From an uncultured Lysobacteraceae bacterium (GTDB lineage: Bacteria; Pseudomonadota; Gammaproteobacteria; Xanthomonadales; Rhodanobacteraceae): a DNA stretch of 11,670 nt. The DNA lies in NCBI GenBank assembly GCA_946480705.1, contig CAMLLF010000047.1, forward strand, positions 1-11,670, given 5' to 3'. Within the stretch, counting starts at the first letter, position 1. Each line of letters opens with the position of its first letter. The position numbers and the translations under genes were made by a program. Positions 1 through 5,988 of the stretch are shown piece by piece. The notes beneath the pieces were generated by a model. That model saw only the letters and a list, made by a program, of their open reading frames with translations, was not told the origin of the DNA and did no database searches.

Positions 1-346
1 GCTTGGGCCGGGCGGAGGGATGGTCCTCGAGAACGTCTACATCCCGGCGGGCGGCGACGTTCCCGACCGCGCCCAGAACCCGAAGTTCGGCCAGAAGCTC
101 GATTTCCTCGAGCGGATGGCGCGCTGGGCCGAAGCGGTCGAGCGGCCGGCCGTCGACGATGAGCTGGCCCTTGCTCATGACGATGATTCCGGGCTTGCCG
201 CCTTCGTGGCGAAAGGTCAGGCCGGATTTGTCCAGCGTGACGTCGTAGTCGCTGTCCAGGCCGCAGGAGTCGATGCTGTGGCTGCGCGCCTGCGCGGCGA
301 ACGTCAGACCCAGACTCAGAGCGGCGGCGAGCAGCAGGCGTTTCAT
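1..346 (-). CDS. DUF2884-like secreted protein, N-terminal part only, 3' end disrupted
   Basis: The start ATG at 346 follows GAGGAA (about 6 bases upstream on the minus strand). Residues 1-20 form a Sec signal peptide (MKRLLLAAALSLGLTFAAQA). The mature start contains Cys28, followed by DSDYDVTLDKSGLTF and then GQLIVDGRPL. This pattern resembles the N-terminus of DUF2884 (PF11101-type) periplasmic proteins of Xanthomonadales, whose function is unknown. After Leu69 (codon at 140-142) the frame stays open to the window edge, but it reads antisense to an exonuclease III segment and no longer looks like DUF2884. Real homology therefore probably spans only about 142-346. Family members usually run well over 200 residues, so this copy is truncated or chimeric. 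The DUF2884 label rests on remembered family features. That the gene is real is supported by its signal peptide and ribosome site. Confidence 0.6.
   Translation of the reverse strand, partial: MKRLLLAAALSLGLTFAAQARSHSIDSCGLDSDYDVTLDKSGLTFRHEGGKPGIIVMSKGQLIVDGRPLDRFGPARHPLEEIELLAELRVLGAVGNVAARRDVDVLEDHPSARPK
2..148 (+). pseudogene. Exonuclease III (ExoIII/Xth family) internal fragment, truncated at both ends
   Basis: The plus-strand frame through 20-148 reads VLENVYIPAGGDVPDR, then NPKFGQKLDFLERM and RWAEAVERP. This is the characteristic central segment of bacterial exodeoxyribonuclease III (AP endonuclease, endonuclease/exonuclease/phosphatase fold) that precedes the strand carrying the catalytic LVGDxN motif. 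ExoIII trims 3' ends and cleaves at abasic sites in base-excision repair. The frame is open to the left edge, so the N-terminal half lies outside the window. To the right the ExoIII similarity stops at about residue Pro 146-148. The expected LLVGDFN catalytic segment is absent, and the frame instead runs antisense to a DUF2884-like gene. The remaining piece lacks the catalytic Asp/Asn/His and cannot be a working nuclease. The family call is from remembered motifs and is fairly sure. Whether the break is genomic decay or an assembly join cannot be told from here. Confidence 0.72.
143..152. other. Palindromic junction between the ExoIII fragment and the DUF2884 fragment
   Basis: CGGCCGGCCG is a perfect 10-bp palindrome located exactly where both opposing gene homologies end. 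About 140-157 is compatible with either gene: VERP in the ExoIII frame and VDGRPL in the minus-strand frame. The join thus has short shared sequence, as expected of an inverted microhomology junction. Confidence 0.55.
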
Positions 347-657
347 GGCGGTTCCTCGGCTTTTCGTGGGGACGCGTCGCGGCGTCCGGGCTGTGGCGGC
401 TTCGATGCGGATTCTCGCGCCAGGGTTGCAAGGCATGCATCGGCCGGGCGGCAGCATGACTTTCGGCAGGGACCGCGGCGCAGTCCGGCGAATGCGGGAA
501 GCGATCGGAAAGAGTATCGAGAAGTGAGAAACGAGCAGGAGTGTTGCGTTGCCCGACTTACTCCGGCATCCGTCTCGCGTTTCCCGACATCGCGTCATCG
601 CATGCGACCGGCCGCGGAGCGGCCTGTATGCTGGCGCGCCATCCCACGGAGCGTCCC
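347..657. other. 311-bp non-coding region between divergent genes
   Basis: This region separates the DUF2884-like gene (minus) from the GST-family gene (plus). Short open frames cross it, but none has a convincing start or recognisable product. It must hold the promoters of both flanking genes. A hairpin GGCCGC-GGA-GCGGCC lies at 610-624, followed by a weak -10-like TATGCT at 627-632. I could not pair that hexamer with a good -35 box, so no promoter is called. Confidence 0.5.
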
Positions 658-1287
658 ATGTATACCCTGTACTACTCGCCCGGCGCGGCCAGCCTGCTGC
701 CGCATCTGCTGCTCATCGAAATCGGCGCGCCGCATGAACTCAAGCGCGTGGATACCGCCGCCGGCGAACAGCGCGGCGCGGAATATCTGCGACTCAATCC
801 GAACGGCGTCGTGCCGACGATGATCGTCGACGGTCGCCCTTGCGCGGAGACGGCCGCACTCGTGCTGCTGCTCTGCGAACGGCATCCGGAAGCCGGACTC
901 GCGCCCGCCGTCGACGCGCCGGATCGCGCCGCATTCCTGCAGGGCATTCTGTACCTTGCCAACACACTGCAGCCGGCGTTCCGGCTCTGGTTCTATCCGG
1001 GCGACGCCGGCAATGTCGATCACGCGGCGCTGAAGGACGGCCTGCGCGTTCGGATCGAGAAATGCTTCGACCAGCTCGCGGCCCAGCTCGCCGACGGGCG
1101 CACGTATCTCCTCGGCGAAACGCCGAGCGCACTCGACTTCTACGCGACGATGCTGATGCGCTGGTCGCGCAACATGCCCAGGCCCGCAACGCAATGGCCT
1201 GCGCTGAAGGCGCTCGCCGACCGCATCCGCGCGCGACCGAGCTGGCAGCGGCTGTACGAAGTCGAAGGACTGACGGAGTGGGTCTAG
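658..1287 (+). CDS. Glutathione S-transferase family protein
   Basis: The protein has 209 residues, the normal length for a cytosolic GST, and probably conjugates glutathione to electrophiles or handles peroxides in the cytoplasm. The N-terminal thioredoxin-like domain (1-77) begins YTLYYSPGAASLLPH. It has the cis-proline in VVPTM (Pro53) and the glutathione-binding turn ETAAL (Glu64, Thr65). The helical C-terminal domain (about 86-205) carries the N-capping segment TPSALDFY (Ser157, Asp160). The start resembles beta-class GSTs (SPGACSL), but the usual active-site cysteine is Ala11 here. It may therefore use Ser12 or Ser7, or belong to a Ser-type bacterial subfamily. The ATG at 658 follows GGAG at a good distance. 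The frame is open further upstream, but that part does not look like GST. A hairpin follows the stop. The substrate is unknown. Confidence 0.88.
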   Translation: MYTLYYSPGAASLLPHLLLIEIGAPHELKRVDTAAGEQRGAEYLRLNPNGVVPTMIVDGRPCAETAALVLLLCERHPEAGLAPAVDAPDRAAFLQGILYLANTLQPAFRLWFYPGDAGNVDHAALKDGLRVRIEKCFDQLAAQLADGRTYLLGETPSALDFYATMLMRWSRNMPRPATQWPALKALADRIRARPSWQRLYEVEGLTEWV

Positions 1288-1297
1288 GCTTCGGCGT

Positions 1298-1326
1298 GCG
1301 GCGCAACGGTTTCCTCGCGCCGCTTT
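1298..1326 (+). terminator. Putative intrinsic terminator after the GST gene
   Basis: GCGGCGC (1298-1304) and GCGCCGC (1317-1323) form a perfect 7-bp GC stem with a 12-base loop, followed by TTTAAC. It begins 11 bases after the GST stop codon. The T run is short, so termination may be weak. Confidence 0.5.
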
Positions 1327-1427
1327 AACAATTCCCGCTTGTCCATTCCCGATTTCCGCCGCACCAAAGACATCGGCTAAACAACTGCATCGATAACCTC
1401 GCGGCGGTCCATCGAGGAACGCCGCTC

Positions 1428-1871
1428 ATGACATCGTTCGACGAAGCGCAGTTATTGATCCGCCTGCTTCGCGAAGGCCGCGAGTATTACGCCTTCGCGC
1501 GGGACGAAACGCGCGATCCGGAAATCACCGAAGTGTTCGCGCTGGCGGTCAAGGCTCGCACCGATCTGCTCGACGACCTCGTCGCGACCCGGCTGCTGTT
1601 CCAGACTTCCCCGGCGCATCCGACGCGGGTGCTGTCGGCCGACCTCGGCTACGAGGAGCTGCGGCACCAGTTCGACCCGCTGCATCCGCTCGCTCATGCG
1701 GCCGCGCTGCACGAACGCGAGCGTCGGGTCGTGCATCTGATGGACGACCTGTTCGAGGCCGACAGCTCGGAAAAGCTGCATGCGGCCATGAGTGCGCACT
1801 ACGCGCAATTTACTGAAGTGGAAGATTGCCTGGCGCGCTGGAGCCAGCCGTACCAGGCGGCCGTCGCCTGA
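1428..1871 (+). CDS. Small all-helical protein, possibly PA2169/DUF2383-like four-helix bundle
   Basis: The protein has 147 residues, is acidic, and has no signal peptide or membrane segment, so it is cytoplasmic. Predicted helices lie at about 3-28, 32-58, 83-110 and 113-137. The N-terminal helix LLIRLLREGREYYAFARDE, followed by a DPEITEVFALAVKAR helix, resembles the start of PA2169/DUF2383 ferritin-like proteins (short helical pair, Tyr-rich, then D-P-E-hydrophobic). The spaced Glu and His residues needed for a di-iron site are not clearly visible, so metal binding is not claimed. The ATG at 1428 is well placed after GAGGAA (1414-1419). The gene stands alone between a terminator-like hairpin upstream and a palindromic hairpin overlapping its stop. 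The coding call is strong and the family call tentative. Confidence 0.75.
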   Translation: MTSFDEAQLLIRLLREGREYYAFARDETRDPEITEVFALAVKARTDLLDDLVATRLLFQTSPAHPTRVLSADLGYEELRHQFDPLHPLAHAAALHERERRVVHLMDDLFEADSSEKLHAAMSAHYAQFTEVEDCLARWSQPYQAAVA

Positions 1872-1885
1872 GCCGCGCGGCTCAG
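1868..1885. terminator. Perfect 18-bp palindrome containing both convergent stop codons
   Basis: CTGAGCCGCGCGGCTCAG is its own reverse complement. It contains the TGA of the plus-strand helical protein (1869-1871) and the TGA of the minus-strand secreted protein (1882-1884). As RNA it can form a 7-bp stem with a GCGC loop on either strand. There is no T tract, so it is either an unusual bidirectional terminator or an mRNA 3'-end stabiliser. Confidence 0.5.
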
Positions 1886-2241
1886 TCGCCGAAATCGAGC
1901 GCCACCGCGAGCGGCCGCGCCGACAGGTCGATGCGCGGATTGTCGCGCCGCCACTCCCGCTTGTCGGGCAGCCGCAGGATGTCGCGCTCATCGGCGGCAT
2001 AGCGCAGCACGCCCGAACTCAGATGGACCGTCGCGCGCGCGTCGGTGCCGGGCGCGAACCGGATCAGCAGCCCCTGCGGTCCCGTTGCGATGAGGCGATC
2101 GAGCAGGTCGCGCTCGGACAGCCGCGCGGCGTAGTCGGCCGCCATCTGCGTGTACATCGAATAGGCGAACGACTGCGGCGGCGCGTCGGCGGCAAGTGCC
2201 GGCAGCGCGAGGATTCCGAACAGGACCGGCAGAAAGCGCAC
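1882..2241 (-). CDS. Small secreted protein of unknown function
   Basis: The protein has 119 residues. It begins with a Sec signal peptide (MRFLPVLFGILALPALA, cleavage likely after Ala17), leaving a mature chain of about 100 residues in the periplasm or outside the cell. The start codon is GTG at 2241 (translated as Met), supported by GGGAG seven bases upstream. I do not recognise the family. The mature part has an aromatic/methionine stretch SFAYSMYTQMAADYAARL, then a mixed beta-type region ending VALDFGD, and contains no cysteine, so disulfides are excluded. It lies downstream of the dioxygenase gene on the same strand across a 118-bp gap with a tandem 14-bp repeat, so it may have its own promoter. 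Its stop lies inside a palindrome shared with the convergent neighbour. Confidence 0.72.
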   Translation of the reverse strand: MRFLPVLFGILALPALAADAPPQSFAYSMYTQMAADYAARLSERDLLDRLIATGPQGLLIRFAPGTDARATVHLSSGVLRYAADERDILRLPDKREWRRDNPRIDLSARPLAVALDFGD

Positions 2242-2318
2242 GACGAGACTCCCGGCGAACGATGCCGGGCGACGCTAGCAAGGCGCGCCTGAACCCAGGT
2301 TGGCGGAGGCGGCGCGGG

Positions 2319-2346
2319 CAGGCCGGACGTATCAGGCCGGACGTAT
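2319..2346. repeat. Tandem perfect 14-bp direct repeat (2 copies)
   Basis: CAGGCCGGACGTAT occurs twice back to back at 2319-2332 and 2333-2346. It sits between the stop of the dioxygenase gene and the GTG start of the small secreted protein, about 78-105 bases upstream of that start. The position suits paired operator sites, but slippage duplication of non-functional sequence is equally possible. Confidence 0.85.
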
Positions 2347-2359
2347 CTGACCGCAGCGC

Positions 2360-3097
2360 TCAGCCGACGGAACGGAATGTCACGACGAGCACGTCGCGAA
2401 ACGCCGGCTGGTCCGGATCGACGGCTTGCACCGGCGTGACGCCGTGGCAGACGCGCGCATCGTCGACGAGCGCCGCGTCGAACGGCGCGGTCAGCGTGAA
2501 GCGGCCCAGCAGTTCGCCGTCCGGCCGATGGATCGTCGTCGTGCCGCTCGCGATGTTCGTGCGCGCGATCAGCAGCACGAGCACGTAGTCGACGCCGTCG
2601 CGATGCACGCCCTCGGGCGTGGGCAGGCCCTGCTCGCCGGGACGCGCCTCGATGCGGAATTGATGCGTTTCGACGTGCCACGTCGAAACCGACGGCGCGA
2701 GCGCGCCGAACAGATCGCGGCAGTAGCGCAGCACCGTGGGCAGGCTCTGCCCCGAGTCCCAGCACGCATCGACCGGCTCGAACCAGCGCTCGATGCCGCC
2801 GTGCAGCGCGTTGTACTCGAGCGCCTGATAGTGCGGCCGGTGCGCTTCGCGGCGGATGCCGGCCGCGTCGGCGGCGTACACGGCGTGACGCCGGCGGCGG
2901 TAGCGGCCCTGGTCGGCCATGTAGGTGTCGACGGCGAGATCGTTCCAGCTCGCGGCGAATGCGGGCCAGTCGTCCAGTGCGCCGGCACGGGACAATTCTG
3001 TCTTCATCGTCGCGCCGTCGACGAAGGCGAAGCCGACGCGGCGCAGTGCCGGTTCTATCGTCGGCAGCAGTGCGGAAGCCAATTCCTCGGTATTCAT
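2360..3097 (-). CDS. 2-oxoglutarate/Fe(II)-dependent dioxygenase, PF10014 (2OG-Fe_Oxy_2) type
   Basis: The protein has 245 residues from the ATG at 3097 and is cytoplasmic. It matches the PF10014 family, which includes amino-acid hydroxylases such as the isoleucine 4-hydroxylase IDO and BsmA-like proteins. Those enzymes couple 2-oxoglutarate decarboxylation to hydroxylation at a non-haem Fe(II). Visible metal ligands are His165 and Asp167 in GVHRDGVDYV and His218 in RVCHGVTPV. Arg234 in FRDVLVVTF is the likely 2-oxoglutarate anchor. The N-terminal GFAFVDG segment and the AHRPHYQ and EYNALHGG stretches fit family positions. Neither this start nor an in-frame ATG at 3145 (261 residues) has a good Shine-Dalgarno; 3097 is chosen because the extra 16 residues do not look conserved. 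The substrate is probably a free amino acid, by family inference only. It follows the HD gene on the same strand across a 262-bp gap containing an inverted-repeat element. Confidence 0.82.
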   Translation of the reverse strand: MNTEELASALLPTIEPALRRVGFAFVDGATMKTELSRAGALDDWPAFAASWNDLAVDTYMADQGRYRRRRHAVYAADAAGIRREAHRPHYQALEYNALHGGIERWFEPVDACWDSGQSLPTVLRYCRDLFGALAPSVSTWHVETHQFRIEARPGEQGLPTPEGVHRDGVDYVLVLLIARTNIASGTTTIHRPDGELLGRFTLTAPFDAALVDDARVCHGVTPVQAVDPDQPAFRDVLVVTFRSVG

Positions 3098-3359
3098 CGG
3101 CTGACGGTAGCAGAGCGCGCGCGCGGCGCGATGGTCGATCGTCATATGCGCCGGGGCCGCGCGGAAGCATGGCCCTCCTAAGGGCGCCGCGAATGGTTCC
3201 TGCTGCCCTGTTCCGTAAATACGTCAAAAAAATTCCGGATGGGTTTCGTCGCGGGACCGGGGCGCGAGGCGCCGCAGCGGCGCTACGGCAACGAGGTGCG
3301 ACGACGTAGCGCGGCGAAAGACACGGGAATCGCTCGACAGTTATTTACGGAACAGGACG
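3098..3359. other. 262-bp intergenic region between the HD and dioxygenase genes
   Basis: Most of this gap is the inverted-repeat segment (3207-3356). The remainder (3098-3206) reads as dioxygenase leader on the minus strand. It includes a strong AGGAGG (complement of 3174-3179) only three bases before an ATG at 3170. That ATG is out of frame with the dioxygenase and opens only a shadow frame. No RNA gene or clear promoter is seen. Confidence 0.4.
3207..3356. repeat. 150-bp segment bounded by perfect 15-bp inverted repeats (MITE-like)
   Basis: CCTGTTCCGTAAATA at 3207-3221 is repeated as its exact reverse complement TATTTACGGAACAGG at 3342-3356. The arms are AT-richer than the surroundings. 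The inside holds a strong hairpin (GCGCCGC at 3269-3275 with GCGGCGC at 3277-3283), a second inverted pair (GCGCTACG at 3280-3287 with CGTAGCGC at 3305-3312), and a run of seven A at 3226-3232. It has no convincing open frame. The right arm ends three bases before the complement of the HD gene's TAG stop (3360-3362). I see no flanking target-site duplication. It could be a miniature inverted-repeat transposable element, a relic of an IS, or a long-range stem in the HD-dioxygenase transcript. Confidence 0.6.
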
Positions 3360-4013
3360 CTAGCGCCCGGCGCTGGCCTTGAGTGCGCTGCGGCTGCCGA
3401 GGCAGCGCGCGAGATTCGCGCGCGCGGCGCCGTCGCAGCGCTCGTGGAACCAGTCCGAAACATAGATGCGCGGCGACGCGAGCAGCCCGCGCAGGAAGCG
3501 CCGGCGATAGTGCCGGAACATCCAGGCGGGCAGCTTGCCGCGGTATTCCTGCGCGATCGCCGTGTCATAGGCGTCAAAGCGCGCGGGCTCGGCCGCGAGT
3601 ATCGCCATGTCGCAATCGAGGAACAGCGCCGCGTCGCGGTCGACGGCTTCGCCGCCCCAGTGGCCGTGGCGCGCGGTCATGCGGATCAGTTCGGCGACGC
3701 GCGCCGCATCGACGCCGGCGTCGGGAAGCCAGCGCGCGATCGCGGCCTGCGCGAGTTCGGCGCTGCGCGCCTCGTTGTCCTTGCGGCCGGCTTCGTAGAT
3801 CGCATCGTGATAGAGCAGCGCGAGAAACACCTCGGCCGGCCGGTCCCACCCCGGCCCTTCGGCGACCGCGTCGAACCAGCCGAGCACTTCGCGCACATGG
3901 GCGAAATCGTGATAAGCGCGCGGCGGCGTGGCATAGCAGGCGCGCACCTCGTCGAGCAGTCCGGACGGCAGCGGCAGCGGTGCCGGAAATTCGGATTCGG
4001 AACGGCGATTCAT
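3360..4013 (-). CDS. HD-superfamily metal-dependent phosphohydrolase (COG4339-like)
   Basis: The protein has 217 residues, is cytoplasmic, and has no membrane segment. It resembles the predicted metal-dependent HD phosphohydrolases of COG4339. Visible residues are YHDFAHV (His35, His39), the HD doublet in LALLYHDAIYE (His69, Asp70) and the later Asp in FLDCDMAIL (Asp133, Asp135). These are the expected metal ligands of an HD domain. A family-typical C-terminal helix follows, EYRGKLPAWMFRHYRRRFL then PRIYVSDWF. The start ATG at 4013 begins MNRRSESEF. The frame is open further upstream, but that section is antisense to the membrane-protein gene. The ribosome site is weak. The likely reaction is hydrolysis of a phosphomonoester or nucleotide; the substrate is unknown for this group. 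It is divergent from the ABC pair and upstream of the dioxygenase. Its stop codon abuts the inverted-repeat segment, but the length looks complete. Confidence 0.82.
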   Translation of the reverse strand: MNRRSESEFPAPLPLPSGLLDEVRACYATPPRAYHDFAHVREVLGWFDAVAEGPGWDRPAEVFLALLYHDAIYEAGRKDNEARSAELAQAAIARWLPDAGVDAARVAELIRMTARHGHWGGEAVDRDAALFLDCDMAILAAEPARFDAYDTAIAQEYRGKLPAWMFRHYRRRFLRGLLASPRIYVSDWFHERCDGAARANLARCLGSRSALKASAGR

Positions 4014-4069
4014 GACAACCCAACTCGTGGCCCATGCCGGCGTCGACGGCGATTGCAACACTGGCACAG

Positions 4070-5215
4070 ATGCCCGCCTACTTTCATCCCCGCCTGCAGG
4101 AAACCCGCCGCGTCGCGGCGAACCGCCTGCGCCGCCTGCTGCGGTTCTGGCCGCAGACGCTGTTCCATCTCGTCGCCTGGTCGGCGCTGCTCGCGCTGAT
4201 CGGCGCCGGCGTCGCGCGCATCGACGGCGACCGCATCGGCCTCGTGCTGCGCCTGCTCGCGCAGCAGCCGTTCGTGATCGCGCTCGCGTTCGCAGCCTTC
4301 GGTTTCGCGATGTGCCGCAGCGCGACGCTCGCGCTGCTGACCGAACTGCGCCTGGGCTGGTGGGGCGCCGCACCCGTGCCCGAACGCGCGACGCGACGCA
4401 GCCTGCATCTGAACGCGATCCTGCTGACCGTGTTCGGCAATGTCGTGATCCTGTTCGTACTCGGCGGCATCGTGCTGCTGTCGCGCCGCTCGACGCCGTG
4501 GTTCGCGCCGATCTTCGCGGCCGCCAGCGTCGGCTTCTGGCTCGGCAGCGGGGCCGGCTATCTCGTCGTGCGCCGGCTCGGCAAGCTAAGGCAGGCGCGC
4601 GTCGCGCAGACCCATTCGAGCGCGGCGCTGTTGCCGCTGCCGATGCTCGATCATCCGCAGTTGCGCAATCTGCCGGACTGGCAGCGCCGCGAAACCGTGC
4701 GGCGCTGGCGCTCGGGCGGCCGCAACTGGCAGTTCATCGCGCTCGGCATCCTCGTGCCGATGGGCATGCCGCTGCTGCCGCTGGGCGGACTGCTGCTGCT
4801 CGGCGCCGCGTTGATCTGGTACGGCCTCGCGTTGCGGTCGAGCGAGGACACGCTCGTGCGCGCGACGCAGTTGTTCGCCGCGCTGCCGCTGCCGTTCGCG
4901 CGCTTCGCCGCGGGCACGCTGCGCTACCCGCTGTTCGCCTGGGCCTGCACGAGCGTGTTCGGCGCGCTCGGACTGCTGCTGCAGTCGGCGAAGTGGCCGG
5001 TCGTCGTCGCGTTCGTCGCGACGATCGGCCTCGGCGGCCTGTTGTCGCTGTGCCTGAGCTGGCGCTATCGCCATCGCCCGCACCTGGCGCGCGTGCGCGC
5101 GAGCGCGGAAGTCGCACTGTTGCTGCTGCTCGGCTACCAGTTCCCGTTCCTTGCGCCGCCGCTCGCCGCGGCGCTCGCGGCGCGCCACTACTACGTTGCC
5201 CGGAGTCTCGCTTGA
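4070..5215 (+). CDS. Polytopic inner-membrane protein, probable ABC transporter permease subunit
   Basis: The protein has about 381 residues from the ATG at 4070 (MPAYFHPRLQ); an in-frame ATG at 4034 would add 12. Neither start has a clear Shine-Dalgarno. 4070 is preferred because it leaves 56 bp for the divergent promoter region. Counting from 4034, hydrophobic segments lie at about 41-60, 80-100, 127-150, 157-178, 233-265 (perhaps two), 300-316, 320-342 and 358-382, giving roughly eight to nine membrane helices. An Arg-rich amphipathic N-terminus is consistent with an inside-in orientation. I see no recognised motif naming a family. The permease role is inferred from the next gene, an ABC ATPase whose start overlaps this stop by one base (TGATG), so the two are translationally coupled. 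Several YxlG/ABC-2-like exporters share this layout. The substrate is unknown. Confidence 0.75.
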   Translation: MPAYFHPRLQETRRVAANRLRRLLRFWPQTLFHLVAWSALLALIGAGVARIDGDRIGLVLRLLAQQPFVIALAFAAFGFAMCRSATLALLTELRLGWWGAAPVPERATRRSLHLNAILLTVFGNVVILFVLGGIVLLSRRSTPWFAPIFAAASVGFWLGSGAGYLVVRRLGKLRQARVAQTHSSAALLPLPMLDHPQLRNLPDWQRRETVRRWRSGGRNWQFIALGILVPMGMPLLPLGGLLLLGAALIWYGLALRSSEDTLVRATQLFAALPLPFARFAAGTLRYPLFAWACTSVFGALGLLLQSAKWPVVVAFVATIGLGGLLSLCLSWRYRHRPHLARVRASAEVALLLLLGYQFPFLAPPLAAALAARHYYVARSLA

Positions 5216-5961
5216 TGCCCGCTTTGGAAATCGCCGGCCTCGTTCATGCCTATGGCCCGCAGCGCGTGCTCGACGGCGTGGATCTCGTGCTGCGGCCCGG
5301 CGAGTTCGCCGCGCTGATCGGCCCGAATGGTTCGGGCAAGACCACGCTGCTGCGCTGCCTCGCCGGAATCCTGCAGCCGCAGCAGGGCCGCATCGCGATC
5401 GCCGGCGCCGAGATGGGCAGCGATGCGCTCGCGGCGAAGCAGCGCCTGGGCTTCGCCGTCGATCCGACGCTGCTGCCACTGCTGCTGACCGGGCGCCAGT
5501 GTCTCGAACTGTTCGCCGGCGCGCGCGGCCTCGACCGCATTCCGTCGGCGACGCTCGAACTCGCCGAAGCGCTCGCGTTCGCGCGCTGGCTCGACCACGA
5601 GGTGCAGGCGTATTCGCTCGGCACGCGGCAGAAACTCGGCATTCTGCTCGGACTCATCGGCGAGCCGCCGCTGATCGTGCTCGACGAACCCATGAACGGC
5701 CTCGATCCGCTGAGCGCGTTCGCGCTCAAGCAGCATCTCGTGAAACTCACGCGCGAACACGGCTGCGCCGTGCTGCTCGCCACGCACGCGCTCGAAGTCG
5801 CCGAGCGCTTCATTGACCGCTGCGTGCTGCTGCTCGGCGGCAAACTCGTGCAGGACTGGGACACTGCCGCCCTCGACGCGATCCGCCACGACCCGGACAC
5901 GTCGCTCGAACAGGTCATGGTCGAGGCGCTGCAGCGTTTCGGCGTCACGCCGACCGACTAA
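5215..5961 (+). CDS. ABC transporter ATP-binding subunit
   Basis: The protein has 248 residues and forms a single nucleotide-binding domain acting at the inner face of the cytoplasmic membrane with the preceding permease. Visible motifs are Walker A GPNGSGKT (36-43), a signature region reduced to YSLGTRQKLG (133-142) in place of LSGGQ, Walker B LIVLDEP (153-159) with catalytic Glu158, the D-loop GLDP (162-165) and the switch His191 in LLATHALE. The degenerate Y-S-x-G-x-(R/K)-Q-K signature is typical of ABC-2 type exporters such as the CcmA/YxlF/drug-export group. Export, not import, is therefore likely, and no periplasmic binding protein is nearby. The ATG at 5215 overlaps the upstream TGA by one base, with GGAG at 5202-5205. 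Length and motifs look intact. The substrate is unknown. Confidence 0.92.
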   Translation: MPALEIAGLVHAYGPQRVLDGVDLVLRPGEFAALIGPNGSGKTTLLRCLAGILQPQQGRIAIAGAEMGSDALAAKQRLGFAVDPTLLPLLLTGRQCLELFAGARGLDRIPSATLELAEALAFARWLDHEVQAYSLGTRQKLGILLGLIGEPPLIVLDEPMNGLDPLSAFALKQHLVKLTREHGCAVLLATHALEVAERFIDRCVLLLGGKLVQDWDTAALDAIRHDPDTSLEQVMVEALQRFGVTPTD

Positions 5962-5988
5962 AAAAGGGAAAATAGGGATTAGTGGATA

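Noticed and set aside
2064..3170. Frame starting at ATG 3170 behind AGGAGG
   Set aside because: It lies in a different frame from the dioxygenase. Its product is Arg-rich with no motif, and AGGAGG is only three bases from the ATG, too close for efficient initiation.
4014..4069. Sigma-54-like TGGCAC before the membrane-protein start
   Set aside because: TGGCAC is present, but the required GC doublet and spacing to a TTGC-type -12 element are not.
4012..5214. N-terminal extension of the ABC ATPase frame to a 649-residue protein
   Set aside because: The upstream part overlaps the membrane-protein gene out of frame and is Arg/Ala-rich. The ATPase start at 5215 has its own ribosome site and fits family length.
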